A stretch of 24,547 nt of DNA, taken from positions 1,058,622-1,083,168 of the forward strand of contig BFEA01000340.1 in NCBI GenBank assembly GCA_003427395.1, read 5' to 3'. Origin of the DNA: Chara braunii (lineage: Eukaryota > Streptophyta > Charophyceae > Charales > Characeae). Below the pieces are notes generated by a model that was given only the letters and a program-made list of their open reading frames with translations, had not been told where the DNA came from and did no database searches. This document shows, in pieces, positions 9,180-21,366 of the stretch. Numbering within the stretch: position 1 is the stretch's first letter; each line of letters begins with the position of its first letter. The translations under genes and the position numbers were made by a program.

Positions 9180-9890
9180 CTCAGACATCGACCTGCAACC
9201 CTGGCATGTAAACCTTCTCACATCTAGGCAGTCCATCACAGTCACCACCGATCCACTATCACCCACAGCAGTCAATTCCAAGATGAGACAAGGTTCGGGG
9301 TCCAGATCCCAACGATAACCAATGGTGTGATCACATACTCCCCATGGTCAATCCTCAAGCAACCACATCAGTGAAGTGAACTGGCATCTCTGTCTAGATA
9401 CACACAGGGAGGAGTAAGCAAAAACATACAGAACCTTTACCACCAAGGACCACGTCCTTGGTCTGTGCAAGCTCAGCTCAGGCAGTCTTGAGAACGCAAC
9501 AAACCACAATGGGCCACAATGGGTCATGTGAAGATCATGTGATAGTCACGCAAGTGTGTCTTATGAAGGCATGCCAGCAACATACAGATGATTGCATTCA
9601 TTTACAACTCCGATCTGGTTTTGCAGCCAATTACACCGCATCCTACCGCACGGACTATTTCTCAAAGAATAACGAGAATTGTCATCAAGATACCTTATTT
9701 CCCCGAATACAACATACGCTGTCATACGGTCATTTTCACTGCATCTGGACTAAGAGGTGAGCCAAATACGGCTATAATGACTGTACGTTCGGGGGAAGAT
9801 GGTACTGCACATGGTCACTCTGCAAGAGTTGTTTTGTACATGGCATTGCTCAGACAAATAAAAATCGCTAACTCAAGTACACACACGTAC
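9180..9890 (-). other. Intron between exons H and I
   Basis: Contains inverted-repeat element 1 (9693-9802). Otherwise plain sequence without repeats or a recognisable gene. Confidence 0.55.
9693..9802. mobile_element. Short inverted-repeat element 1 (MITE-like), TA flanked
   Basis: The left end ccttatttccccgaata pairs with the right end ttcgggggaagatgg read in reverse. TA is at 9691-9692 and 9803-9804, and the length is 110 bp. It shares its ends and an inner ggctataatgac phrase with three other copies here. It lies in the intron between exons H and I. There is no coding capacity. Confidence 0.75.
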
Positions 9891-9922
9891 CTCTTTCCTG
9901 ATCCTCCTCGGTATTTCCTTGC
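9891..9922 (-). CDS. YAK1-like: YAK1-like kinase exon H, 32-nt small exon (tentative)
   Basis: A 32-nt candidate after atccgttgag, ending AAGAG before GTACGT. It encodes ARKYRGGSGK plus two bases of Arg. It was chosen because it links exon G (QYEE) to exon I (EFFVDKLE) in phase and matches the E-A-R-x-K-x-x-x-x-G-K-x-[YF]-F bridge of YAK1 proteins. The acceptor is weak and the match is short, so boundaries and even identity are uncertain. A transcript read would settle it. Confidence 0.6.
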
Positions 9923-10517
9923 CTCAACGGATAATTCAGGATTATCCGATCCAGCTTTTTGTCGAAAAAATACTTCTTGCCAATTGCAGGTTTTTCCTTC
10001 TCCTTCTGCACATTTAGAAAGTCCACCATACCATCCAAAAATTAGAGATACACACATACAAACGAGGTCGAACCAAGAAACACGGGAAGGTGTAACTTCA
10101 TGCATAGCATGATAGCACTCTCCATAGAATCCCTGCGGGTTTGTTTGTCAATGTGCCAGAGAGCGAACTCACGAACACGAGCTGCAACCTTCTGCGAGCA
10201 CACGTCAATCTTGCGAACAGGACCTCAAATGCCCCGGGGAATGCCCATCTGCTTTCATAGGAATGGACTCTGCTTAAGACTTCTCCAAGACTGAAGAAGA
10301 CCGGATACAACTAACTCACACCCTGCTACTTTTCATTTATTCTATATGATCTTCCGTTATGCTGTAGTCACTCTTTTCGGGCAGAATCTGGACGTAATTG
10401 TAGTCATGTACATCCTGAAAAGTCCTGGTCTGCGTGTGCACGTTCTCTTTGAGATTGGTGTACAGCAATAAACTTCAGCTCCCATGTCCGAGTTGCCAGT
10501 GTGTGCAATACAGAGTC

Positions 10518-10628
10518 GAAGACACTCCTGCCTCGTGAAGCTCAGAGATTAGCAATTTCAGCACTACTCGCCAGAGCTCCTCCAAACAATATAAAAGTGT
10601 GAAGACATTCATGCCTCATGAAGCTGAA
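10518..10628. repeat. Direct repeat pair, 83-bp offset
   Basis: gaagacactcctgcctcgtg at 10518 and gaagacattcatgcctcatg at 10601, both followed by aagct. The spacer between them is not repeated. Confidence 0.75.
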
Positions 10629-11254
10629 ACATGTGACGCGCGTCACCATTGACAGTCGCACCTCCACACAAACAACAGCATTACCTTACAACACACCACC
10701 CCACAAACAGAGACAATAACAGTTGCATGCCAGCAGATGATGCAAGCTTCTGATCATTCAATGCCTCGCTACCGTTTATAATCCATCATATGATGATCGG
10801 GACTGGGCATACCTCAGAAAGGACAAGAAGCAGGCATACATTGCGGGGAATCTTGGACAATGGGCCGGCGCCTTACCCAGCAATGTCACATGAGTGGAGA
10901 ACGGATATTCTCTTATGATTTTTTTTCATCAGCAGCAAGACTGTGACAAAAACTGAAGAGAAGCCAGGTGGTGGCAGGGCGAAGGACAGGTGTCATTCAG
11001 AATGACTAAGTGTGAAGGGCATTTTGCCCGTGAATTCGGCATGCTGACTACCTACAAAGACACCTGAGAGGAACACCGGGATTATAACTGTTATATGCTT
11101 AATACTTACCAAGACACCTGAGATGAGAAACAGGGAGGCAAGCCCTCCAAAGATGAAGAATAAGAATGACAAGAGAAAACCAGCCAGGTGCCTGGACCTG
11201 ACAATACCACACATGTTTGTAAGTTACAAACGGGAGTCGGGTGAGTTTGGCGAT

Positions 11255-11318
11255 GAGTCGCTGCGGCGCCCTAAACCAGGCGACTCTGGCGATAGAGCAG
11301 ACGCAAAGCATCTGCTCT
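11255..11318. other. Two adjacent hairpin-forming inverted repeats
   Basis: gagtcgc (11255-11261) pairs with gcgactc (11280-11286), and agagcaga (11294-11301) pairs with tctgctct (11311-11318). The words tggcgat and ctggcga recur around them. It may be a small structured repeat. No gene. Confidence 0.55.
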
Positions 11319-11946
11319 GGCGAGCGGAGTGAGTGCCAGGATAAAATCAAGAAGTGAACCACGAATCTCAATTCTCTTGTCTAGACCCAAGCAAGTGCAC
11401 ACACAGTTGAAAGGAGTGCACAAACTGACCAAATTTTACACACAAACTGCACACAAGTGACTTACCACAAAGTTGCTTACAGCTTCATAGCCCAGCAGCC
11501 ATACAATAGCTAGGCAAGGGTGGGTGGCATTCAAAAGGCGGCTATCCTTTCAACCGGGAAAGCATGAAACATCATTATTCGCAACAATGTTATTAATAGC
11601 GGGAGTCATCACTTCCTCAGCCCTTCGCCTAACCAGATTCCTGATAAAGAAAATTTTGACTTAAGAGTGAATAGACACCAACGCTCAACAACAAGAAGGC
11701 CATGGATCAGGAACACTGTGGGATGCGAGTGGGTTTGTTGTTGTTTCCCATGCAATTTAAAAAAATGAAAAGGAGGAGGTGGTGATGTTTCCCCATCACA
11801 TAGCACATGACCGTAGGTGTGTCACAATCTATCACCACGAAGTGTTGATTGACTCGATCACAAATCCTGAACAACATGGCACTTGAGAATGTTCCTGACA
11901 AAGGCAGGGTTATCCAGGTGCATGCCAAATCAACAGAATGCCACCT

Positions 11947-11952
<6 letters not shown>

Positions 11953-12031
<79 letters not shown>

Positions 12032-12044
12032 TCTCCCTCTCTCT
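11953..12044. repeat. Long (CT)n microsatellite with imperfect end
   Basis: A pure CT run to about 12027, then ccctctctccctctctct. It lies about 150 nt inside the intron from the exon G donor. Confidence 0.96.
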
Positions 12045-12193
12045 GTGTATCTGTGCAAAGAAAGTTGAGAACCATAATGTGCTCAAATCCTTACTTTCTC
12101 AGAAGTTTACAAACGATGAAATGTGAAGACCCTGGTGCCCATACCCCTCCCCCTTCTCTGCAAAACATTTGTGGAGGAATCGAGGGATATTAC

Positions 12194-12335
12194 CTCCTCA
12201 TACTGATCTGGTGACAAGAACTGGTAGATTGACTGAGTCTCACCGCCAACTCCTCGTGGAGGTGCTGAACTTGTCACTCTGAAATACTTTGAGGTCTTCT
12301 TGGCCGCTCGTAGAATGTGATCCGGAGGCTGCTGG
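12194..12335 (-). CDS. YAK1-like: YAK1-like kinase exon G (CMGC insert)
   Basis: This 142-nt exon uses a TAG acceptor (atcgaggtag). The earlier GAG would put a stop in frame. C completes an Asp codon with exon F, then 47 codons run from QQPPDHILRAAKKTSKYFR to FLSPDQYEE, ending before GTAATA. The QPPD-x-x-L-x-x-[AG]-K-x-[TS]-x-K-[YF]-F pattern is characteristic of YAK1 after the FRML helix. The Gly/Pro-rich middle is a variable insert. It ends in phase 0. Confidence 0.9.
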
Positions 12336-12812
12336 CTACCTCGATAAAAGAAAGACAATGCAGAGCGAACAATGCACCCCATATTAGACACAGAGCTGGC
12401 AGCAAGCTGAATGCTTTTATTCCCACAAAGCGAAGTTGCGTACCTCCCAACTCCTCAGAAAGTGTTCACTCTAGACAAGACCGCCGCTAATTCATACCAA
12501 AAACCACCCACAGGATGGCAATCCCTCCACAGACCCCAAGACTGTGAGGGCAAGGAAGAAGATCGCAACACAGAACCCAACAGCATAAGCACAGGGAAAA
12601 TCAACCAAATCAGGACTTCCTGCCATGACAAACAAAACTGGCAGGGTGGGGCGTAGAGAGCATTTAGTGGTTCACCGGAGTCCCCACGAAAAGTACAAGA
12701 TGCTGACAGTGCAAAAATGGAATGAGGATTGTGACACAAAGGTCCGGACCGGACTGCAGATTGGCCAGCCCAAGGCTAAGGGTAACTGTAAATGACAGCA
12801 GTCAAGTTGACC

Positions 12813-12814
<2 letters not shown>

Positions 12815-12905
<91 letters not shown>

Positions 12906-12906
12906 N

Positions 12907-12949
<43 letters not shown>
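12815..12949. repeat. Compound (CT)n(CA)n microsatellite interrupted by N
   Basis: CT to 12868, then AC to 12905, N at 12906, then CA to 12949. The N implies that the CA length is not resolved. Confidence 0.96.
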
Positions 12950-12950
<1 letters not shown>

Positions 12951-13407
12951 TTTCCCATGTTATCTCACCCACATGATATTCAATGTGAAGCACTGACCCA
13001 AAAGTGCTGAGTATCCATTAGCAAATCATACTCCTCGGTCCCCATGCGATCCAGCAACCAATGGAGTCCTAGATTGCATGGCTATCCATGCAACCAAATG
13101 TCGGTATGGAGCGCGTAGGTTCTCAGATCAACTGCTCTGGGAGGGTTCAACACTACAAACGTTCCTCAATCCATATACAAATATGCAGTAGAAATTAAGT
13201 TCAGGACGATGGAGAATCAGATGGAACAAAATAATACTTTTCTTCGGTTCAGGCTAAATGGTAGGCTTTAGACAGGCTGCCAATCAGTCGTTACATCCTC
13301 TGGGTGTTTTAGTCTGTAATTGTCCATCAAAAACAATTGGGACTACGCATACATACAGGCTATTGGCGGTCCATCAGGCATGGAAGAACCCCCTCACCCC
13401 TTCTCTA

Positions 13408-14674
<1,267 letters not shown>

Positions 14675-14715
14675 GGATGACCCAGGACAACCTCCGGTGA
14701 ACGATAGAAGCGGCT
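14675..14715 (-). CDS. YAK1-like: YAK1-like kinase exon E, 41-nt small exon (P+1 loop)
   Basis: A 41-nt exon after ctgttatgcag, encoding SRFYRSPEVVLGH plus CC. It carries SPE (the APE-type motif closing the activation segment) and the P+1 loop, so it is essential for substrate binding. The intron starts GTATCC, and the split codon becomes Pro (CC plus G from exon F), giving [12 protein letters not shown] across the junction. Because 41 is not a multiple of three, skipping this exon would shift the frame. A long TG tract on the sense strand lies just upstream. Confidence 0.93.
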
Positions 14716-14753
14716 CTGCATAACAGAACACACAGCACAGGAGCGCAAACAAA

Positions 14754-14786
14754 GACACACACACACCGGCACACACAGACACGCAG

Positions 14787-14860
<74 letters not shown>

Positions 14861-14867
14861 ATACACA
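14754..14867. repeat. (CA)n tract, TG on the sense strand, upstream of exon E
   Basis: An imperfect CA stretch from 14754, pure from about 14790 to 14854. On the gene's sense strand this is a (TG)n tract ending about 40-75 nt before the 3' splice site of the 41-nt exon. Confidence 0.95.
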
Positions 14868-15030
14868 GAGGTCAATACAACAGTGATTTAGAAGACAAAA
14901 ATTTAAGATGCACCCACCCAAAATCCCAACGCAAGCCAGAATGTTGTATATGCTCTGTAATGAGTCTGTATGCAATATAGGCTTTATGCCTCAATCAGTA
15001 CACACGGTAGCACAACCCCCCAAAAAATAA

Positions 15031-15071
15031 GGGGGGGGGAAAGGGGGAGGGGGATCGGGGGTGGGGAGGGG
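15031..15071 (+). other. G-run stretch, possible G-quadruplex
   Basis: Several runs of four or more G (ggggggggg, ggggg, ggggg, gggg, gggg) are separated by one to three bases on the plus strand. This fits the usual G-quadruplex pattern and is template-strand relative to the gene. Confidence 0.6.
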
Positions 15072-15636
15072 AGCACACAACATGGCTGCCCACAAAGTTG
15101 CACCCAGCTTAACCAAAACACAGGTACTACTAGAAAAAGGAGCACATGAAGGAAATTTGTTTTTGCAAGGAGATGAACGACTGTTTCAATAACAGGAAAG
15201 TCAATTCACAGTTTGTGGGAATTGCACGGGACAAGTGCAGAAGAAGCATGGGTAAGTCGTGAAGCACAGAGACAAGGACCGGGCAAAGCGCGCTGGTGCA
15301 GATGATGACTGAAGGGCAAATCGATGATGAGCTAACAGGAGGCTGGCACAGCCAGGACGTGCCTGGAGAGCATTAGAGCATTCAACCGACACACAGGCAT
15401 AGTATTGAAAAATGTCACAGTATGGTGTCCATGTCTATGTTTTCAGTAACCCATGAAGTAGCCTGAAATGAATGCAATGTAACAGTATGGTAACAACAAT
15501 GTGAAAGGCTGAAAAGGGTTTGAACTCTTAACATTAACCTTCGAGGTAACCACTTCCACTGAGCCGAGGCACATGCGAAGACTGACGAGTCCAGAGGATA
15601 CCAGGCTCCTCTCACCTTCCCCCACTCTGCTCCCAC

Positions 15637-15700
<64 letters not shown>

Positions 15701-15763
15701 CCTTGTGCACCCACAAAAACCAACTGAGCAGAAGCACCAACTGAGCACATAAGCGCTTGTTTG

Positions 15764-15833
<70 letters not shown>

Positions 15834-15834
15834 N

Positions 15835-15899
<65 letters not shown>

Positions 15900-15925
15900 C
15901 CAACTGAGCAGATAAGCTCTTGTTC

Positions 15926-15995
<70 letters not shown>

Positions 15996-16045
15996 GCTTG
16001 TGCACCCACGGAAACCAACTGAGCAGATAACCGCTTGTTTGCTTC
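15637..16045. repeat. Cluster of (CT)n tracts separated by a repeated linker
   Basis: CT tracts at 15637-15698, 15765-15833 and 15927-15992, plus a CA tract at 15835-15896 after N at 15834. The linkers repeat a module built from cttgtgcacccac, aaccaactgagcaga, taagcgcttgtt and tgcct, at about 15699-15764, 15897-15926 and 15993-16045. The middle copy lacks the front part. Confidence 0.85.
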
Positions 16046-16401
16046 CATTCACAACCGCTTTATGGTCGCAGTCAGATCCAAACAGCAGGAGAATTATTGG
16101 CGGTGCTTATGCCAATCTCTCACACAACACACTCTCTGTCAGCTGTTTCCCTTTCTTCTTGATCTGAGTCCTGTGGTTTACTTTCAAACCTTGTTGTAGA
16201 CGCTTGACTTGGATTCTTTTTGTCTACTCCTGCCAGAAACATTTGGCACTCTGTTTGTCCTCGCAACAAGTCCACATCATTCCACCACAAGCTCAGAATA
16301 CAGAGTTACACAAATAGCACGCAGACATTCTAGCAATGTCAAGTACCCCTATGACTTGCACAGATTCCACGGTGTCAACAGAGCGCTCACAAACGTCCCA
16401 C

Positions 16402-16480
16402 CTGAATGTAAGAATACACAGTAAGGTTCTCCAAACATGCTGATCCAAAGTCAATCAGCTTTATCTCAAACGGCTGCAAA
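16402..16480 (-). CDS. YAK1-like: YAK1-like kinase exon D (DFG and YxY loop)
   Basis: This 79-nt exon uses the acceptor catgtgtgcag; a second AG 6 nt further in would break the frame. One base completes Ser, and 26 codons follow, LQPFEIKLIDFGSACLEN then LTVYSYIQ, ending before GTGGGA. DFG supplies the Mg-binding Asp. Tyr-Ser-Tyr is the DYRK-type activation-loop motif whose second Tyr is autophosphorylated in the family. The exon sits about 3.2 kb from exon C and ends in phase 0. Confidence 0.95.
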
Positions 16481-17127
16481 CTGCACACATGGCAGAGAAC
16501 AAGTCAATACACAATCACCAATTCGTCAGCAACCATCATCAATGGGCCGACACCCTGTAAGGTATGACCAAGTGCCTCTTCTAATTAACCCCCAAGATGT
16601 TTGCGTACCCAAGCACACCCAACGTCCTGCGAAGATTTAAGGCCACCAACCACCAAGACATAGATCTATTGCGGTCATTATTCATGTCGTTGTTATCCAG
16701 CATCATCAGCTTCAACCTGTCATGCCGCAGCCGGGCCAGCAAGATTTGCAATAGTGCTTTCCTGCCAAAAAAGCTTCCTTGGCCCATTTCAACCATGTCC
16801 TCACGGAGTCAAAAACCACAAAGGAGAGAGCACTTTCCATCTGCCGCACACTATCGCCTGACAAACGGAACAGGTTTTTTATGTGGCCAAGCATCACCGG
16901 ATCCGATGCGAAGAAGAAAGAAATGGAAAGGGAAACACTCTCATAACCAGTACACACTCCAAGAAAAGCAGTCGTTACTTTTGTTTTGGATGTATAATCC
17001 TGGCATACTGACGAATGTGCAAAAAGTACTTCGACCACATTTTCCGGTGGGCATAGAACTTTTCTCTGAAATGAAAAAACTGCCATTCCATTCAGGCTTT
17101 CATTGCATGCATCACAATGGCATGCCA

Positions 17128-17475
17128 TCTCAAAGCTAAACGTTGACGATCGACAGATCACACATCTACAAACAAAAGAAAAGACAAAAAGAGAAAAAAA
17201 AACAGATCACAGTGACATCACACATCTATGGATAATCACTGGCATAATGCGTCTACGGTCGACCCATCATCCTGGGAAGCCATTGTGGACACTTTTTTCT
17301 GAAGTGGGGAAGAACTGCCTCTCAATCCACACACGTCAGTGGCATCAGTGGAGAGCACACCTCAAAGCTGAACTTGAACGAATGCCAGATCATGCATCTA
17401 TACATAATCGCTCCCATCATAGGTCGACCCATTTTCCTGGGCAGCCATTCTAGACACAAAACCTTCTTTTGAAGT
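17128..17475. repeat. Imperfect direct repeat, about 170-230 bp offset
   Basis: Shared landmarks in both halves are ctcaaagct-aac, cagatca, catctat--ataatc, ggtcgaccca, tcctggg-agccatt and ttctgaagt (second copy tttgaagt). The order is the same, with indels between. Confidence 0.65.
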
Positions 17476-17995
17476 ATGCCCCTAAGTTTGTTAGGGAGTA
17501 GAGAGTCTCACAATAGCGTACCCACAGTCCCAACGAGTAGGCCCACCGATCATGGGCCAAAGAGAAACATGGCCGCCCATATTTCAATTTAAATTTATTT
17601 TTTTTTCAATTGATGACGTAGATCGCGACCCTAGGCCGAACAGGGATGAGCGGTGTTGGAAACGGAACAGTTTTAGGCTGATCCCCTTCAGGATGCATCC
17701 GCACCGAACAATTTTTAATGCCACCAGGCAGCCCACTGCTCAGCATCCAGATGACCCATGGTCCATGGTCCTATTGCTAGGACCAAACTGCAAATCCCAT
17801 CTCGGAAATATTTTCCAAATTTCCATTTTAATGTTTTACTTAATTTTAATTTTGCTAAACATATTCAAGGATACAGAAAAGAAAGACATGATGTGCATCT
17901 ATAAGCAGTTCAGTCAAAGTGGCAGAGGAGAAACATGGCAGCTCACTCTTGAGTCTTAACTCAACTTAATTGGCTGTGCATGTACTCGTTAACTA

Positions 17996-18100
17996 CAGTC
18001 TTCACCCGGATAGAATGTCTGGTCATTGTGGCTGTATCTAGACTGGAAGATGCCCCAAATACAGCTATGATGACCGGGAGTTACATTCAGGTGAAGACGG
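17996..18100. mobile_element. Short inverted-repeat element 3 (MITE-like), TA flanked
   Basis: The left end cagtcttcacccggata and the right end ttcaggtgaagacgg are inverted repeats; TA at 17994-17995 and 18101-18102; length 105 bp. The inner phrase is acagctatgatgacc. It lies in the intron between exons C and D. Confidence 0.78.
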
Positions 18101-19166
18101 TAATTCGTCGTAAAAGATGTAACCCAAAGAGTTATCAAAACTTTGTTTATGCGGTGATGATAGGGTTTCAACTTCCAACTATTTTCGATGTAGTGTATGT
18201 TTCATATATACCACCGTGTTACGATGGGTCTTTTCTTCCTTTTTTTCCTTCTTTTTTTTTTACTCAGGTCTGTGAAGAGTACCTGACGTCCGGGTATTAC
18301 CGGTGTCGAGGGGACGACAGATTTCCAAGGCCCAAATCCACAACGATTTCCTGCCGGTCCTTTTGGTGCCACTCCAGAAAAGCCCATTGGACCCGAGGAG
18401 CATTATGCACTCAGCTGGGACTGGAGGGTGCGATACCATCTGGTTTGCCTGACAGAGTGGATAGGATTGCAGCCTGAATGACTGACTACAAGTATTCTGA
18501 TTGTCCATAACACTAACTTTTTCAAAGGTCTTAAGGTCATCAAGCACTCCAGCATCTCCAGTGTGCAGTCTATAAAGTTGCCCCAATAAAGGCTGCCTGG
18601 CGGTGACCGAAAGACATGACATCCGCCATGCCATCATCACCTTCGTAATTGAATGTTTCAATCAAATTCAATGCATATATTCAAATTTTCTGTTCTTATG
18701 CCTTAGTTACCTCGCGTAAATTTTATCAAAATTGAGTCGTGTCAACTCGACTTGAGTCGGTTCCCTCAGTTCCCTCAGTTCCCATTCCGCTCAATTCAAA
18801 CAATTTATTGCTGAGTTAGCATCCCGCAACTTTTTGAACTTTTTGTTCATAGGACCTCATCATCAGGGCCAGATCCGCACTTGCCCAATCTATAGCCCAG
18901 ACCATTCAGTTTCCGACTTTCCAAGTACCTGGGCGGATCTGGAGCCTGGATCAACAGTAGCCATGCAAAGGTGGACGTGCCATTCACATAATTTCCTGGA
19001 GCAGAACAGCTTTTGGCTGCACTATTCTTGCCTGGAGAATTCACGAAACAGTGTACCGGCCCGCAGTAGGTCCCCCCAAAACTGGCCCTCCATCGAGCTA
19101 CTTTTTCAGCCCCGCAACATTAAGTGCAGCCGAAACAAGTTTCCCCATTGGTCATCACACGTCCCT

Positions 19167-19167
<1 letters not shown>

Positions 19168-19232
<65 letters not shown>
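19168..19232. repeat. (CT)n followed by (TA)n
   Basis: CT about 19168-19208 passes into TA 19209-19232. A second AT tract is at 19331-19361, ending in tctatctata. Confidence 0.95.
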
Positions 19233-19329
19233 ACATCATCGAATGTCTTCCTTATCCTTATTATTTCTAGCAAATTTTTCTTTTGCCTCGTCTAAAGAGA
19301 GGAGAATCTCTATGACTATTAGTCGACCG

Positions 19330-19363
<34 letters not shown>

Positions 19364-19656
19364 ATCTATATACCCTGGTCTGTGTCCCTGGCAGCCTATC
19401 TGGCTGGTCACAAACCTGGTTGACTACATCAGACCGAAATTGTGTTTTGCATTAACCATCAAACAGACATCTTAAGACAACGCAGCATCACTCAGGGGGT
19501 ACATGCTCACACTAGGACTTCTTCTCAATGAATCTGGTCATGTTTCCAGTGACAAACACTGAGGACAGCCCTAGTGTGAGCATCCCATCGTACAACTGCA
19601 GAGAAGGGGGTTCGCTCTGTGGTTGGGAGAGACAAAACTGCAAAACACTCCTGTAC

Positions 19657-19736
19657 CTCTTCAAAAGGATGTTCTCAGGTTTCAAGTCACAGTGGATGAC
19701 ATTTGCATCTCGTAACACAACGAGCGCATCAAGAAC
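19657..19736 (-). CDS. YAK1-like: YAK1-like kinase exon C (catalytic loop)
   Basis: This 80-nt exon starts after attgcag and ends AAGAG before GTACAG. It encodes 26 residues, VLDALVVLRDANVIHCDLKP then ENILLK, plus two bases. HCDLKPEN is the catalytic loop: the Asp is the expected catalytic base, and Lys and Asn are the phosphate and metal ligands. Cys in place of Arg (HCD rather than HRD) is normal for DYRK, HIPK and YAK kinases. The loop is intact, so nothing visible predicts a dead kinase. The leftover AG completes a Ser codon with exon D. Confidence 0.95.
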
Positions 19737-20109
19737 CTGCAATGAATCACAAGAAAGAAACCACAACGAACCCGTCTGAGTACTTTCAATCAGAGCCAAT
19801 GTGTGAACCAGAGGAAGGATACAGATTCACAGACGTGTTCCACTCTCTTAACGACACAAACAGAGACCGAGAAAAACGATGTCCCATACGTATTCTCATT
19901 TGTTGATAGGCGAATACCAATGGGACACCCCGAATCAACAAAAGATGTACAGAAAAGGGACTTACTGAGTCATATGAGAGCAGAACAAGAGATTCAAGAA
20001 CAGGTGGAACACACAGACAAGCTGGGGACTGAAAATTAACTCGCGCTAAACATCAAGAACAAGTACAAGAGAAGGAGATGCCTGAAGAACTCATAGGATC
20101 ACTGCTGAC
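19737..20109 (-). other. Intron between exons B and C
   Basis: The shortest intron located between well-supported exons (373 nt). No repeat or element seen. Confidence 0.7.
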
Positions 20110-20179
20110 CTGGCTTATCATTATCCGCAATGTGCTCAAGGACAAACCCTTGTACTCATTCTTCTTTATTACCTCATAC
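20110..20179 (-). CDS. YAK1-like: YAK1-like kinase exon B (alphaD-alphaE)
   Basis: This 70-nt exon opens after tggagcag and closes before GTCAGC. One base completes the Leu codon from exon A. The remaining 23 codons read YEVIKKNEYKGLSLS followed by TLRIMISQ. The pattern Y-E-x-I-K-x-N-x-[FY]-x-G-L-S-L is the alphaD region typical of YAK1/DYRK kinases. The exon ends in phase 0 and runs into VLDAL in exon C, so the alphaE helix spans the junction. Confidence 0.93.
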
Positions 20180-20948
20180 CTGCTCCACAACACAGACCAA
20201 AAAAGCATTAAATCTACATCAGTGCCCATGATAATGTGCCATAAGACACCATCCCATAAAAGCATTCAAGGAGTGTTCAAGTTTCACTGATACAATACCT
20301 TTCCCCACCTTTCATGGCTAAAAGAATCAAGCGCCGTATCTGTTCTAACTTCTAATCAGTTTAATATCTGATAAGTCGGGTCCATCGGACCACATTTAAA
20401 AAATAATAATAATAATGATAATGATAAAAATTGCATTGATACAGCTATCAAAATGAACATTTTTCACAATACGCCTCAAACACACCAGTTGCACACACAC
20501 AGAGCAACTTGACCAGATGCCTGATTCCTTAACCAAATGTTTGGCCTTGTGAACAGATGAGAACACTGAAATTAATGGCATCCGTATTGCCCAGCAGACA
20601 TCAACACACTTCTTCAAGAAATCAATGACAAAAACAGATGGCCGACGTCGAACACGATTCATAGCAACAGAAATCTGGCTTCTATTCCATAAATAAACAC
20701 CTACCCTGGCACGATATGGCCCTATCTCCGATCAGAAAGCTGATCCCGTTTCAACCGAATAATAACATTCACGGTCTGACATGGATAAGGAGCAGGTGCT
20801 CATACGCAAGGGAGGAAGGAGAATGGAGGTCCCTGAGTACACCTAAGAAGACAGCAAGGTAGGCACCCTCCCACTCCCAGCAAGCTCTGGGCCACCGTAA
20901 TCAAAGCCTGGAGAGAAGCATTCCTCGATAGAATCTCGACTTAGGAAA

Positions 20949-21094
20949 CCCATCATTGGCATCTCGCTGCTCGCTCGAACAAGCAAGGAAAACCCCGGTC
21001 CTTGTACAGGAAAGACACAAGCCCATCATCGGCATCTCGCTGCTCACTCGAACAAGCAAGGAAAACGTCGGTCCTTGTACAGGAAAGACACAAG
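20949..21094. repeat. 73-bp tandem duplication
   Basis: 20949-21021 and 21022-21094 each begin cccatcat-ggcatctcgctg and end with caggaaagacacaag. They differ at about four positions. Confidence 0.93.
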
Positions 21095-21261
21095 ATGGAG
21101 AAGATGGGCAGAGACAGAGGGGATGGAAGGTTCAACTCTTATGGAATGAGGGAAGAAAAGCCCACCAGGGACCTAGCTGCAAGCACAACTTTACAAACAT
21201 GCCACAATCAGGATCCAAAATCCCCAACCTAGTTCATGATAAGCCCATCAACTTCCCAGTA

Positions 21262-21366
21262 CTGTCTTCCCCCAAACATAATGCACCCTGATAACGAACA
21301 TATCCAAGCTATATTTCCAGTCCACTGCAGCCATAATGAGGGTGCATTGTCTTCGGGGGAAGACGG
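21262..21366. mobile_element. Short inverted-repeat element 4 (MITE-like), TA flanked
   Basis: This copy has the longest paired ends: ctgtcttcccccaaacataa on the left against ccgtcttcccccgaagacaa (reverse of the right end), both followed by tgcaccct. TA is at 21260-21261 and 21367-21368; length 105 bp. It lies in the intron between exons A and B. Confidence 0.82.

Larger units (their letters stand above)
9923..12193 (-). other. Intron between exons G and H
   Basis: Contains a short direct repeat (10518-10628), a GC-rich self-complementary segment (11255-11318) and a long (CT)n tract (11953-12044), which is GA on the sense strand. No second gene recognised. Confidence 0.6.
14716..16401 (-). 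other. Intron between exons D and E
   Basis: Contains the TG tract, a G-run stretch (15031-15071) and the compound CT/CA cluster with its repeated linker (15637-16045). Nothing coding recognised. Confidence 0.6.
16481..19656 (-). other. Intron between exons C and D
   Basis: Contains the repeat at 17128-17475, inverted-repeat element 3, and CT/TA microsatellites near 19.2-19.4 kb. Open frames at 16597-17139 (+) and 18260-18661 (-) show no recognisable domain and sit within this intron. Confidence 0.55.

Noticed and set aside
16597-17139. 180-codon plus-strand open frame and overlapping minus-strand frames
   Set aside because: No domain recognised on either strand. They are embedded in the intron between exons C and D, and both strands are open over the same span, which suggests chance.
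18260-18661. 133-codon minus-strand open frame
   Set aside because: I considered it as an extra kinase exon, but exons C and D join in phase without it and it resembles no kinase segment.
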